A DNA stretch of 64,000 bases from positions 1-64,000 of the forward strand of contig NZ_QCZI01000008.1 of assembly GCF_003097635.1 (NCBI RefSeq). Direction: 5' to 3'. Below are positions 36,301 to 45,382 of the stretch, in pieces. Made by a program: the position numbers and the translations under genes. The notes under the pieces are model-generated. The model ran no database searches and was not told the DNA's origin. It saw only the letters and a program-made list of their open reading frames with translations. This DNA comes from Flavobacterium psychrotolerans (GTDB taxonomy: Bacteria > Bacteroidota > Bacteroidia > Flavobacteriales > Flavobacteriaceae). The first letter of the stretch is position 1; every line of letters begins with the position of its first letter.

Positions 36301-39300
36301 AACAGAGGAAGCAGGGGCTGTATAGGGCACATTAATCCAAGTGGCACCACCATCCGGTGAATAGTCTAAATTTAATGTTCCGAAACTAGATCCCACCCCG
36401 TTTGTTTTATAAACTCCAAAACTTAAGGCCAATGTTGTATAAGCAGAGGTGTCAATGCTTCCAATTGAAAATCCGTAGTTACCCGATGTAACGGTAAAAT
36501 TAACATTTGCACCACCAGAGGCATTGGTATAACCTGACGATGCACTTGTAGCTCTAATATCTGCGGCATTTGCAGCCCCTCCACTAGACATGGTCAAGGC
36601 ATCATAATCGAAGCCATTGGCTGTTTCGTGTGTTGAAATAGCAGTTGTTCCCCCCACAGTTCCTATAGTCTCAAAAAAGATAGGTCCTAAAATACAATCC
36701 CCCTGAATGTTGAATGTATAAGGATTTTCATCACTGTCATTGTTTGCGATAGAAATCGTAGCGGTACGAGAACCCAAAGCAGATGGATCAAACGTTATAC
36801 TAAAAGTAGTAGAACCACTACCCGCTATAGTCGCCGAAGGAATTGCCGTAACGGTAAAATCCGCAGCGTTAGCTCCACTTAAGGTTACATAAGGGGAAGC
36901 TCCCGTTAGAGAAAGACTGGCAGTCCCCGTGTTTTCTATAGTGAACGTACGAACTATCGTCCCTCCAGCAAGATTGGCACTACCAAAGGCAGTGAAATTA
37001 GTGGATACCGTAGCCGTATTCCCGTTTACAATAGATACCGCATTCCCTTTGATATTAATTTCGGGAGCAGAAACTGTTCCGCTACATGCCACATTTTGAG
37101 CGGTCACTCCTGTACTGGTTACCGCTATGTTTCCACTATAACTTCCTCCGGCAAGACCTGATTTCTGTCTCACATATATAGTGGTGGTTGCTACCGTCAT
37201 ACCTGATTTAGCTAATGTTAAAGTAGCACTATAAGGTCCTCCAACCACTGTGGCTATTTCGTAATTTGTTGGTGCGGCTAACAAAATGTCAGCTGACAAA
37301 GTGGTTCCGTTAACCGTAAAGGTTTGTGTTGCTGATGGACCAGCCCCAAAAACATAAGTAAAACCAGTTAAGGTAGTGGTAGATAGGTTTACCGTAGCCA
37401 CCGGAGCCAAAGTGCTATATCCTACAGAAACTGTTGACCATGCGGAGGTTCCTCCTGCATTTACAGTACGAACTCTATAATAATAAACGGTTACAGATGC
37501 TAAACCTGTTGCTGTTGCCGATAATGTAGCTGACGAAATTCCACTTTGTGTATAATCTATAGATCCAAATGCAGGATCATTATCTACTTGTATCTCATAG
37601 GTATAAGCCGCTGCTCCGCCACCAGTTGGAGCTGTCCAATTGGCAACTATAGACGCAGCTGTAGCCCCCGAACCTGAACCAATAGTAGGCGCATTGTGTA
37701 GCGTTGTAAAAGTAGCATCTGGTGAATACCCCGTTCCGCTAGAGTTAGTCGCATATCCTCTATAGGTATATACGGTATTAGGAGTAAAACCCGAACGGGC
37801 ATGAGAAAAAGCTGAAATTGCCGTTCCGCCTTCCGCAAGGATATTTCCTGTTGGAGCTGCGGCTGTTCCCCATACTGTTCCTCTAGCTATTATTGCCGAA
37901 CCACCTGTATTTGTAATGGTTGCCCCTAATGTAGCGCCCGTGGTTGTAATAGATGTAGCCGTTGGAGTGGTTAAAAGCGGGAATGTTGGTAATACACTGC
38001 CATATAAAGTAAAATCATCTAAACGAGTTGAACCTCCCGTAGAACCAGTCATTGTCATAACAACGGTTATCGTTCCGCTTAATCCGCTAATGGCATTGGA
38101 AACATTGGTCTGTCCGTAAGCAGCCGCTGACGGGAACGATCCTGATCCAACGGCCGTACCGTTAATTGTCATGGACCATGCAGTAGAACCTGTACCACTG
38201 TGGTTTCCCCAAAAATTAAAAGACGTTACCGAAAGTCCGTAATTTGCCGCTACATTAAAAGTCAAGGTATAGACAAGTGATCCTGACGAAGTATTGGATA
38301 AACTATTACCACTACTTCCAACTAAAGCTGTAAAAGCAATTGTATTATTAGTCCAAGATGAACTGGACAAGTTGGGATCAAGTGTTGTTACAGCCGTATA
38401 AGGTTTTGGAGTTGTTGTTGTTCCAAAATCGTTTAAATAAATTGGCGTTACCACAGCCACTGGAGTTGCTGCTGTACTTCCGGTTGGTGTCCCGTCTCCT
38501 ATCGCATTTACTGCAAGGATTTGTACATTGTAAGAAGTACCATCGGTCAATCCTGTAATTAAGATTGGGCTGGTGGTCTGCGTAGGCGAACAAGCCGTAA
38601 AGGTTGCTCCACCATCAGTAGAATATTTATAATTGGTTATGGCTGAACCTCCCGTTGCCCCAGCGGTAAAAGCTACCGATAATTGACCACTACTTGGAGT
38701 TATTCCCGTAATGGTTGGTGCCGATGGTGCAACAGCAGTTGGAGTCACTGAATTTGATGTGGTACTTGGCGCTCCAGTACCTGCAGCATTAGTAGCTGTA
38801 ACGGTAAAAGTATACCCCGTTCCATTGGTTAAACCCGAAACTATTATAGGACTTGTTGCTCCTGTACCTGTAAAACCACCCGGAGCCGAAGTCACCGTAT
38901 AAGAGGTAATAGCTGAGCCCCCATTAGAGGCCGGAGCAGTAAACGAAATTGTTGCTTGGGTGTTACCTGCGGTAGCAGTTACCGCTGTTGGTGCGCCTGG
39001 TACGGTTATGGTTGTAAATGTTTGTGTTGCACCATAAGTATAGGTTGTACCATCAAACACATAGGCTTTGAAAGTATAATTGGTTGCCGCGGTCAGACCG
39101 GTTAAAGCCGAAGTAAAGGCTCCGGTAGCCCCAACAGCTACTGATGTTGTGGTAACGCCTGTGCCTAAATTTATTGGATTGGCATTGGCACTTGTAAGTG
39201 AATACACAAAACCTTTAAATGTTGAAGCGGGACAAACTCCTAATGTGGTAACATTCCCGTTTAAGGTGGCGGTAGTCGCTAAAACGGAAGAAGCCGCAGA

Positions 39301-41415
39301 CGAGGTTACTGCTTGTGCAACCGCAGCAGGTGCTGTAATCCCTATGGTGAAGGTAGTCGCATTTGTATTAAAATCAATTAAGCGAATATAATACGTTGTA
39401 CCACTTATAAAGCTTGCTGTTTTTGTTTCAGAACCTGCAACCGATCCGTGAGCAATTACCGGAGCAGTTCCAGTTGTTGGACAAGTTGTAGTAAAAACAT
39501 CAAAGTCTAAATCTGGACCAGCTGTATAACTAGCTGTAATGGTATGATTTCCGGTACATGTAGGTATAAAAGAATACCATACATCATTCTTTGTCGGAGC
39601 GTATGCAAAAGTATTTCCCGCAGTTGAAGTCCCATTTACAAATGTCCCAGTAATTGCCGCAGCATCCAGAACCAATGTTGTTGCACCAGAACATAAGTCG
39701 TTAACTGGCGCCCCAAGAGGTGTTGCTGAATTGGATGCAGCACTTGGCGCTCCTGTTCCTGCAGCATTGGTAGCCGTAACAGTGAAAGTATATGCCGTTC
39801 CGTTAGTTAATCCCGTAACGATTATAGGACTAGATGCCCCTGTACCTGTAAAACCACCTGGCGATGATGTCACGGTATAAGAAGTAATTGCCGAACCTCC
39901 GTTAAAAGCCGGTGCGGTAAAAGTTACTGACGCCTGTGTACTTCCGCCTGTAGCCGTTCCTATTGTAGGTGCATTAGGCACGGTAAAAGGCGTAACAGAA
40001 TTGGATGCCGCACTTGCAACACTTGTTCCTATTCCATTAGTAGCCGTAACGGTAAAAGTATAAGCGGTTCCGTTGGTCAAGCCCGTAACGATTATGGTAC
40101 CGCTTCCCGCCTGATTTAAAGTTCCGGTAATTCCTCCAGGGGAAGAAGTTGCGGTATAAGTGGTAATTGCTGAACCTCCATTAGAGGCTGGTGCGGTAAA
40201 CGGAACAGAAGCTTGAGCATTTCCTGCTACTGCCGTTCCTATTGTTGGAGCTCCAGAGACTGTTGGCCCACTATTTGGTGTTACTGCATTTGACGCAACA
40301 CTTGCCGCCCCAGCTCCTGCGGCATTGGTGGCCGTAACAGTAAAAGTATAAGCAGTTCCGTTGGTTAAACCCGTAACGACTATAGGGCTTGTAGCCCCAG
40401 AACCTGTAAAACCACCCGGTGATGAAGTCACAGTATAAGAGGTAATTGCCGAACCCCCATTAAATGCCGGTGCGGTAAAAGCTACAGATGCCTGCCCGTT
40501 TCCTGCCGTGGCAGTAGCTGCCGTTGGCGCATTAGGAACCGTATAAGGAGTTGCCGAACCAGAGGCCGCGCTTGCGGCACTAGTCCCCACTCCATTAAGT
40601 GCCGTTACTGTAAAAGTATAAGCCGTTCCGTTGGTCAAGCCGTTTACGGTTATCGTGCCACTTCCTGCCTGAGATATTGTTCCGGTGATCCCACCAGGAG
40701 ATGACGTTGCGGTATAAGATGTAATTACTGAACCTCCATTAGATGCAGGAGCGGTAAAGGCAACCGTTGCCTGACCCGAAACTCCGGTGGCGGTGGCAGC
40801 CCCAATTGTTGGAGCTCCAGATACCGTTGGGCCGGCAGGTGTTGTTGTTACTGTCGCAGAGGTATTAGCTTCTACTCTACAAGTTGTTCCGGCAGATGTT
40901 AAACCAACTGGAATAATATAGACATTCAGCACCTGACTAGCCCCAACCGCTATTGCCGTACCGGGAGTGATTACATAAGTTGCAGCCGATGTTGTTGGCG
41001 TATAAGTCCCTATAAGAGTTTTTGCCCCTGCCCCAATACTATATTGTACAGAAACAGTAGGAGCTCCAGTTACGCTACTAACGCGAGAAACGATACTTAG
41101 ACTCGACAAAGTAAAAGTCACTGACGCATCACTTGTAATACTATAAGTGAACCAAGCTGAATTGGTTATATTATTTGCTAAAGTATTATTAAACCCGCTA
41201 CCATTAATAGAAGTTGACGTATTTGTACAAGTCACTCCAGATCCTCTCAATATTTGAGAAAATGTCAAGCCTGCTGGGACGGCTGAAATGGTTGATGCCG
41301 AGTTAGCAGGACATGAAGGAGCTGTCATCGCAGTATAACTAACCACAGTCTGCCCATAACTCCCTAAAGAAACAACAAACAATGCAAGTGATAAAAACAG
41401 TAATTTCAATTTCAT
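33400..41415 (-). CDS. giant multidomain T9SS-secreted surface protein (2,671 aa)
   Basis: A signal peptide (MKLKLLFLSLALFVVSLGSYGQ) leads a modular protein. Four near-repeat fibronectin-III domains lie at ~200-570 (hallmark LTNGTAYTFTVTA) and a PPC-like domain at ~572-698. More FN3-like domains follow, including one resembling 412-514 of the first giant protein. A unit related to that protein's A repeat comes next, then choice-of-anchor D (~1447-1572), TIG-like (~1755-1832), lamin-tail (~1835-1968) and Ig-like (~1990-2095) domains. Residues ~2167-2671 closely match the C-terminal ~500 residues of the first giant protein, ending in a T9SS type A sorting signal. No enzyme motif is seen; an adhesin or surface-fibre role is inference. 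It is transcribed alone from a clear promoter. Confidence 0.87.
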   Translation of the reverse strand: MKLKLLFLSLALFVVSLGSYGQTVVSYTAMTAPSCPANSASTISAVPAGLTFSQILRGSGVTCTNTSTSINGSGFNNTLANNITNSAWFTYSITSDASVTFTLSSLSIVSRVSSVTGAPTVSVQYSIGAGAKTLIGTYTPTTSAATYVITPGTAIAVGASQVLNVYIIPVGLTSAGTTCRVEANTSATVTTTPAGPTVSGAPTIGAATATGVSGQATVAFTAPASNGGSVITSYTATSSPGGITGTISQAGSGTITVNGLTNGTAYTFTVTALNGVGTSAASAASGSATPYTVPNAPTAATATAGNGQASVAFTAPAFNGGSAITSYTVTSSPGGFTGSGATSPIVVTGLTNGTAYTFTVTATNAAGAGAASVASNAVTPNSGPTVSGAPTIGTAVAGNAQASVPFTAPASNGGSAITTYTATSSPGGITGTLNQAGSGTIIVTGLTNGTAYTFTVTATNGIGTSVASAASNSVTPFTVPNAPTIGTATGGSTQASVTFTAPAFNGGSAITSYTVTSSPGGFTGTGASSPIIVTGLTNGTAYTFTVTATNAAGTGAPSAASNSATPLGAPVNDLCSGATTLVLDAAAITGTFVNGTSTAGNTFAYAPTKNDVWYSFIPTCTGNHTITASYTAGPDLDFDVFTTTCPTTGTAPVIAHGSVAGSETKTASFISGTTYYIRLIDFNTNATTFTIGITAPAAVAQAVTSSAASSVLATTATLNGNVTTLGVCPASTFKGFVYSLTSANANPINLGTGVTTTSVAVGATGAFTSALTGLTAATNYTFKAYVFDGTTYTYGATQTFTTITVPGAPTAVTATAGNTQATISFTAPASNGGSAITSYTVTSAPGGFTGTGATSPIIVSGLTNGTGYTFTVTATNAAGTGAPSTTSNSVTPTAVAPSAPTITGITPSSGQLSVAFTAGATGGSAITNYKYSTDGGATFTACSPTQTTSPILITGLTDGTSYNVQILAVNAIGDGTPTGSTAATPVAVVTPIYLNDFGTTTTPKPYTAVTTLDPNLSSSSWTNNTIAFTALVGSSGNSLSNTSSGSLVYTLTFNVAANYGLSVTSFNFWGNHSGTGSTAWSMTINGTAVGSGSFPSAAAYGQTNVSNAISGLSGTITVVMTMTGSTGGSTRLDDFTLYGSVLPTFPLLTTPTATSITTTGATLGATITNTGGSAIIARGTVWGTAAAPTGNILAEGGTAISAFSHARSGFTPNTVYTYRGYATNSSGTGYSPDATFTTLHNAPTIGSGSGATAASIVANWTAPTGGGAAAYTYEIQVDNDPAFGSIDYTQSGISSATLSATATGLASVTVYYYRVRTVNAGGTSAWSTVSVGYSTLAPVATVNLSTTTLTGFTYVFGAGPSATQTFTVNGTTLSADILLAAPTNYEIATVVGGPYSATLTLAKSGMTVATTTIYVRQKSGLAGGSYSGNIAVTSTGVTAQNVACSGTVSAPEINIKGNAVSIVNGNTATVSTNFTAFGSANLAGGTIVRTFTIENTGTASLSLTGASPYVTLSGANAADFTVTAIPSATIAGSGSTTFSITFDPSALGSRTATISIANNDSDENPYTFNIQGDCILGPIFFETIGTVGGTTAISTHETANGFDYDALTMSSGGAANAADIRATSASSGYTNASGGANVNFTVTSGNYGFSIGSIDTSAYTTLALSFGVYKTNGVGSSFGTLNLDYSPDGGATWINVPYTAPASSVAAGWYLMSDIALPAGACGLANLMIRWVKTGGIAIRLDDILLTGTNCTLVLGAITPETGPVGTLVTINATAGDLSAATSSASFNGTAATVISRTATKMIVEIAAGSTTGNLVVNDGTCQTATPYVIIDTVNSACEYTPLTELIITEVLDDYFGSTGGFEIYNPTASAIDLTAGNYTFVKTPDDSVTETTHTLTGILPAGGIYLIDARSGDSECGTTANGFLGSGFNELDKFELRKGGVVIDKVVAPNEVGYSILRDPTKLTPSSTFSAANWTTNSQESCANYGIFAPKGTTPTISVQPAAVESCSSVSISGLVAVEGFSGGTALSYQWYEVAPDVAAWTPLANGGVYSGATSAVLDISSTSGKVDYQYYVKVNESSASCYIASQTVKIVGSSGSSGSKTWSGSWSPSGPPSLSNTVTIDSDYNTTTNGSFDACNVIVNAGKTLTITGDHYVNIQNDLTVNGTLNIQDNGSLVQINDAGVNTGNVSMERIATVRKLDYVYWSSPVKDFNVSDVVPTSWLIYKWMPTIARSYASNFGGWVAAAGETMVNGKGYIIRGPGTATNATVAEDYSAIFTNVPNNGVITKAIERSTWNGADYTYTSGANTLTVKNDDDNYNLLGNPYPSAIDVHSFLTFNTNIAGYVKLWSHGTLPSASNGQSFYNSFAYTYTASDYVTENVGGSSAGPADYAIPAGQGFFVTMNHTSALATENVTFKNSMRNKTYKNSAFYRQANRGNIERHRIWLDIVDASGRNVRTMVGYIQDATLHKDRLFDASIKVDGNLNMYSLISGEAHIIQGRSLPFDKNDKIPLGINTPIKVINGAPSQNTYTIAIAFTDGLFRDVRQNIYLEDKLLNIIHDLRQAPYTFTTVGGRLDDRFILRYTNGARLDATDFSKLDSNVVVASADRQIKIKSYLEDLKNITVYDVLGREVFKKNNVNTTEFYVNDIILSQQALIVKIVLANGQTVTRKIIY
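38700..40830 (-). repeat. tandem fibronectin-III-coding repeats in the second giant gene
   Basis: At least five units of ~270-290 bases encode LTNGTxYTFTVTA-type domains (about 40,550-40,830, 40,270-40,545, 39,990-40,265, 39,715-39,985 and 38,710-38,995). Two subtypes alternate (SSPGGITGT and SSPGGFTGT), pointing to duplication of a two-domain block. The block between 39,000 and 39,710 interrupts the series. Confidence 0.8.
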
Positions 41416-41537
41416 AAATATGTGGCATTATAGTTAAAATAATTTTTTCCGTATCCCATATTCGCATTAAAACATGCAATAAGTATTATTTATCGCATGC
41501 AAAACTGACAATTTTACGATGAGTAAAATAGGGGGTT

Positions 41538-41567
41538 CAAAAGTAAGTCAATTTCAACCGATTTCAA
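41538..41567 (-). promoter_or_regulatory. promoter of the second giant T9SS gene
   Basis: On the minus strand TTG (41,565-41,567), a 19-base spacer and a perfect -7 box TACTTTTG (41,538-41,545). A run of five C follows within 3 bases, and the leader is about 120 bases, as at the first giant gene. Confidence 0.7.
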
Positions 41568-42118
41568 GCATTTTGAATTGTTAAATTTTCAACTATAACG
41601 TTGTAATTAACGCATTTTTATAACACACAACACTCTTAACCTCCTGAAAATTATATTGTAAAATTCATTTAACAATGTGAAATAAAATATTTTTATCGAT
41701 AATTTTTAGTTAAATATACGATAATTATTTAATATTTTACTATAATATATAAATATATGATAATTATTTTATTAAAAAAACAAAGTCAAATATTCTTTTA
41801 TTTTCAATGTTTAACAGACAAAATGGCCTATTATTCCCCTATTAACAAGATTAAAAAATTAACATATTCATCATGAGAAATATCTTACTTTATTGTGAAT
41901 CACTTGTATAAAAGTGAATTTTAGGGACTATATTACCATTTATATACCGAAAAATATGATTAATACATACAAATAACATCTAATGCACCCAAAAAATCAG
42001 GATTGCGAAAGTGTCAGCTATTAAAGAGCCTTTTTGAAAAGAAAAAGACCTTCATTTTTCAAAAAAATTAACCTATTGCAAACCAAAAATCCTGAAATAT
42101 AATGATAGAAAAAATGGG
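41568..42118. other. AT-rich divergent intergenic region
   Basis: About 550 bases, extremely AT-rich, between the giant gene promoter and recX. It holds three similar words (ATCGATAATTTTT at 41,695; ATACGATAATTATTT at 41,716; ATATGATAATTATTT at 41,755). There is also an inverted repeat TCACTT/AAGTGA near 41,898-41,917. No supported gene. Confidence 0.5.
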
Positions 42119-42147
42119 TTGAAAGCAACTGATTTTAACTATTTTTG
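42119..42147 (+). promoter_or_regulatory. recX promoter
   Basis: TTG at 42,119-42,121, an 18-base spacer, and a perfect -7 box TATTTTTG at 42,140-42,147, 35 bases before the ATG. Confidence 0.6.
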
Positions 42148-42182
42148 CAAGCAACAAACCTCCGTTTTGCAACTGCATTACA

Positions 42183-42662
42183 ATGACGCATACAGCCACT
42201 TTTAACGAAGCCAAACAAAAATTGGAACATTACTGCGCCTACCAGGATCGATGTCACCAAGAGGTAGTTTCTAAATTGTATGATTTGGGCATAAAACCTC
42301 CAGACCTCGACGAAGTGGTGGTGCATCTCATTGCACATAATTTTTTAAATGAGGAACGCTTTGCCTGCAGTTTTGCACGAGGAAAACATCGTATCAAACA
42401 TTGGGGGAAAATTAGAATTGTGAACGAATTGAAATTCAGAAACATCTCGCAATACAACATCAACACAGCACTCAAGGAAATTACTCCCGAGGAATATGCC
42501 GCCACTTTTCATCGCGTCACTCAACACCAATGGGAAAGTATCAGAGAAACTAATGTACTGAAAAAACGTAAAAAGTTTTGTGATTATTTCTTGCGCAAAG
42601 GGTTTGAGAGCAATTGGGTGTATGAGAAAATGAAGGAGTTGGAAAATTCCGAAACAGAATAA
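42183..42662 (+). CDS. recX: regulatory protein RecX
   Basis: A 159-residue, mostly helical RecX, which in other bacteria caps RecA filaments and modulates recombinase activity. It shows the three-helix repeats of the family, for example LEHYCAYQDRCHQEVVSKLYDLG at the N-terminus, FLNEERFACSFARGKHRIKHWGKIRI in the middle, and CDYFLRKGFESNWVYEKMKEL at the end. It is not linked to recA (31 kb away), which is usual in Bacteroidota. It has its own promoter and converges on the ketoacyl synthase gene. Confidence 0.9.
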   Translation: MTHTATFNEAKQKLEHYCAYQDRCHQEVVSKLYDLGIKPPDLDEVVVHLIAHNFLNEERFACSFARGKHRIKHWGKIRIVNELKFRNISQYNINTALKEITPEEYAATFHRVTQHQWESIRETNVLKKRKKFCDYFLRKGFESNWVYEKMKELENSETE

Positions 42663-42704
42663 AATAGACTCAAAAACAAATTACAACGTGCGTCGAATTA
42701 TCAA

Positions 42705-42731
42705 TAAAACACACCAATCCTTTAATTGGTT
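42705..42731 (-). terminator. weak terminator of the ketoacyl synthase gene
   Basis: On the minus strand ACCAAT, short loop, ATTGGT, then GTGTTTTATT. The hairpin begins right at the stop codon and the T-run is imperfect. Confidence 0.4.
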
Positions 42732-43896
42732 ACAATGACAGTAAAACACTCACGGCATTTCCTCCAAAACCTACCGCATTCACCAATACTTTCTTGATGA
42801 CTTTTTTGGATTGTTGTACTGGCACAAAAGGCACTCCTATAAAATGTTGCCTTTGCATCATCATGATCGCCAATTCAATACTAAGCATTCCCGAAGCGCC
42901 AAAAGTATGTCCTATTTTCCATTTGTTGGTAGTAAGCAAAGGCAATTGAGAACCAAATACTTTTTGGATGGCTTTGTATTCCGTCAAATCACCGGCTTTT
43001 GTTCCGGGCGCATGCATGACAATGGCATCCACCTCATCAGCATTAGTATTTGCCAAGGCCATTTTCATGGATTTCTGGAAACATAGGGCTTCCGCCGAAA
43101 TGGAAATGTTGTGTTCTAAAATTTCCGTGGCATAGCCAATGCCTTCAATATAGGCCAATGCATTTGCTGATTTGCCAATTTCTAGACAACAAACCGCTGC
43201 CCCTTCGCCAAGAATCAGGGTGCTTTGCTTTTTTTCAAAATCTAAAGCGCGGGAAGGCCATACGTCAAGCTCCTCTTTAGACTGTGCATAAATCTTTAGC
43301 GCTTTCATTTGGGCAATAGTAAAATTGGTCAGTGGGGCTTCACTACCACCTACTAAAAATTTATCAGCCATGCCCGCACGAAGCCATGCCACGCCATTTA
43401 ACAACGCATGCAAAGCAGTAGAGCAGGTTATGGAATGTGAAATGTCGGGCCCTTGACTCTGCAAATCATGGGCAACCCAGGATGAAATATTCCCTAGCGT
43501 GGTGGTAGGTGACGCTAAGGTTTGCGCTTTTCCGGTGGCTAAAAATTCCTGATGGTGTTTTTCAAATAATTCGGTCGCGCCACGAGAAGAGCCCAAATTC
43601 ACGCCAAAGATGTCGTTTTTAGTCCAGCCTGATTGGGCAATGGCTTTACGGGAAGCAGCAATGGCAAACAATACCGATGGATCTAAGGATTTGTATTTGA
43701 TGTCGAATTGTCTTATGGATTCGATTTCTTCCTTCGAAGCTGCGTCTAAAACGGCAGCAAACGCTTTTTGATTGCCAAAATCTTTTTCAATAAAACAATG
43801 TTGGTTGTTGAGATACTTTTCCCAAACGGTTTCAGGGTTGTTCCCTAAGGGAGAAATGGAAGAAATGGCGGTAATGGAAATCGTTTTGGACACCAT
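42730..43896 (-). CDS. beta-ketoacyl synthase (FabF-like), linked to biotin genes
   Basis: A 388-residue thiolase-fold condensing enzyme. I choose ATG at 43,896 (MVSKTISITAISSISPLG); the frame's first ATG at 43,920 adds 8 residues outside the domain. The Cys-His-His triad is present: Cys158 (ITCSTALHA), His295 in HAPGTKAGD (a variant of the usual HGTxT box) and His330 (KIGHTFGASG). It is the third gene after bioD and bioA on the same strand, though a structured repeat separates it from bioA. Housekeeping FabF usually has the canonical HGT motif, so this may be a dedicated synthase for making the biotin pimelate chain or another acyl chain. That role is inference. Confidence 0.82.
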   Translation of the reverse strand: MVSKTISITAISSISPLGNNPETVWEKYLNNQHCFIEKDFGNQKAFAAVLDAASKEEIESIRQFDIKYKSLDPSVLFAIAASRKAIAQSGWTKNDIFGVNLGSSRGATELFEKHHQEFLATGKAQTLASPTTTLGNISSWVAHDLQSQGPDISHSITCSTALHALLNGVAWLRAGMADKFLVGGSEAPLTNFTIAQMKALKIYAQSKEELDVWPSRALDFEKKQSTLILGEGAAVCCLEIGKSANALAYIEGIGYATEILEHNISISAEALCFQKSMKMALANTNADEVDAIVMHAPGTKAGDLTEYKAIQKVFGSQLPLLTTNKWKIGHTFGASGMLSIELAIMMMQRQHFIGVPFVPVQQSKKVIKKVLVNAVGFGGNAVSVLLSL

Positions 43897-43967
43897 AATA
43901 TATTTTTTCATGGATAACACCTACCTTCATACGTGCTCCATATTGTCTTGTTATTCGATTGATTTTT

Positions 43968-44077
43968 AGCCCTGATAAAAGTGGAAATCCTGCCCTTTAG
44001 AGGAATAGGGCAATCTCCTTAAAAGATTGCTTCGTTCCTCGAAAGGACAGATTGTAACGAATAGCAGGAATAGCTCC
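43968..44077 (+). repeat. dispersed structured repeat, copy 2
   Basis: Begins AGCCCTGATAAAAGTGGAAA and ends AACGAATAGCAGGAATAGCT. It can fold with an outer stem TCCTGC/GCAGGA (43,988-43,993 with 44,064-44,069). This encloses hairpins GCCCT/AGGGC (43,992-44,011), CAATCT/AGATTG (44,011-44,029) and a small TCCT/AGGA one (~44,036-44,047). It fills the gap between bioA and the ketoacyl synthase. The same ends occur at 27,221-27,302. Confidence 0.7.
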
Positions 44078-44081
44078 AAAT

Positions 44082-45353
44082 TTAAGCAATTTCTATTGCT
44101 TTTTCTACAACTTGATAGACTTTTTGTAATTGTTTTTCGGTAATGATATAGGGCGGCAAAATGTAAACGATATTCCCAACGGGACGCAAAATAACGCCGT
44201 TTTCTATAAAAAAATCATAAAGCTTGTTGCGCAAAGTCCCGTAATAAGAAGCGTGGTCTTCGGTTTTGATTTCCAATGCAAAAATTACCCCGAGTACGCG
44301 TGTGGTGGTTACCTTGGGATGCAACTGGATTTTTTTCTGAAAATCCAAGTGGCTCCTATGTACTCTGGCGATATTTTCTTGCATTTCCTGGGTTTGCAAC
44401 AACTCCATACTTGCTAATGCCGCGGCACAACCCGTAGGATTTGCGGTAAAAGTATGCCCGTGGAACAAGGCTTTGTTGATGTCGTCGCTATAAAACCCAT
44501 CAAATAATTCCTGGGTAAATGTGGTAATCGCCATGGGGATTGTTCCGCCCGTTAATGCCTTAGACAAACACATCATGTCGGGCTGTTCTTTAATGTAATC
44601 ACAGGCGAATGTTTTTCCGGTTTTTCCAAAACCCGTCATGACCTCATCGGCAATGGTGAGCACGTTGTTTTCTTTGCAAATTTGGATGAGCTGATCCAAG
44701 GCTTCGGGCTCGTACATCACCATTCCTGCGGCACCTTGCACTAGGGGCTCGAAAATAAACCCCGCACAGTTATTGGTTTTTATCCGCTCACGAAGCGCAT
44801 CAAAACTAGCTTGCTCCTCCCCTTTTACCGGAACTGGAATTCGAACCACATCAATAAACATTCCTTGAAAGGCCTGGGTATAAAAGGAAATCCCGCTGGC
44901 TGCCATGGCTGCAAAAGTATCGCCATGAAAGGCATTTTCGAAGGCAATTATGGTGGTTCTCTTTTTCCCCAAATTATAAAAATATTGCAATGCCACTTTT
45001 ATTGCAACTTCAACTGCAGTGGAACCGTTATCAGAAAAAAAGATTTTCTTTTGATTGTCCGGAAGGATTTGCAACAATTTTTCGGCTACCAAAATCGCAG
45101 GTTCATGGGTGAATCCGCCAAATAAAACGTGCTCTAATGTGGTGAGTTGTTTATATATGGCATCGGCTATACAGCGGTTACTGTGCCCAAACGGATTGAC
45201 CCACCAGGAAGCAATGGCATCAATATATTCCTTGTTTTGGTCATCCCAAAGCAAGGCGCCTTCCCCTCTAGCTATGGCAACAGGAGGTGCCGCTGTTTTA
45301 TGTTGGGTATAAGGATGCCAAAGGCATTGGCTGTCTCTTTCTGTTAGGTTCAT
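44082..45353 (-). CDS. bioA: adenosylmethionine-8-amino-7-oxononanoate aminotransferase
   Basis: A 423-residue class III PLP aminotransferase that turns KAPA into DAPA in biotin synthesis. The substrate-site N-terminus (LWHPYTQHK) is the BioA signature. The PLP lysine is Lys265 (CLSKALTGG) and the cofactor-binding Asp236 lies in ADEVMTGFGKTG. It is 29 bases downstream of bioD on the same strand. No bioF, bioC or bioH gene is seen in the window, so the pathway is only partly clustered here. Confidence 0.96.
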   Translation of the reverse strand: MNLTERDSQCLWHPYTQHKTAAPPVAIARGEGALLWDDQNKEYIDAIASWWVNPFGHSNRCIADAIYKQLTTLEHVLFGGFTHEPAILVAEKLLQILPDNQKKIFFSDNGSTAVEVAIKVALQYFYNLGKKRTTIIAFENAFHGDTFAAMAASGISFYTQAFQGMFIDVVRIPVPVKGEEQASFDALRERIKTNNCAGFIFEPLVQGAAGMVMYEPEALDQLIQICKENNVLTIADEVMTGFGKTGKTFACDYIKEQPDMMCLSKALTGGTIPMAITTFTQELFDGFYSDDINKALFHGHTFTANPTGCAAALASMELLQTQEMQENIARVHRSHLDFQKKIQLHPKVTTTRVLGVIFALEIKTEDHASYYGTLRNKLYDFFIENGVILRPVGNIVYILPPYIITEKQLQKVYQVVEKAIEIA

Positions 45354-45382
45354 TTGATTTTTAATTTACTGACTTAAAAAAA

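Noticed and set aside
38700-40830. Regular repeats that at first glance resemble an array
   Set aside because: Unit length (~270-290 bases) and continuous reading frame show protein-domain repeats, not a CRISPR array with short repeats and unique spacers.
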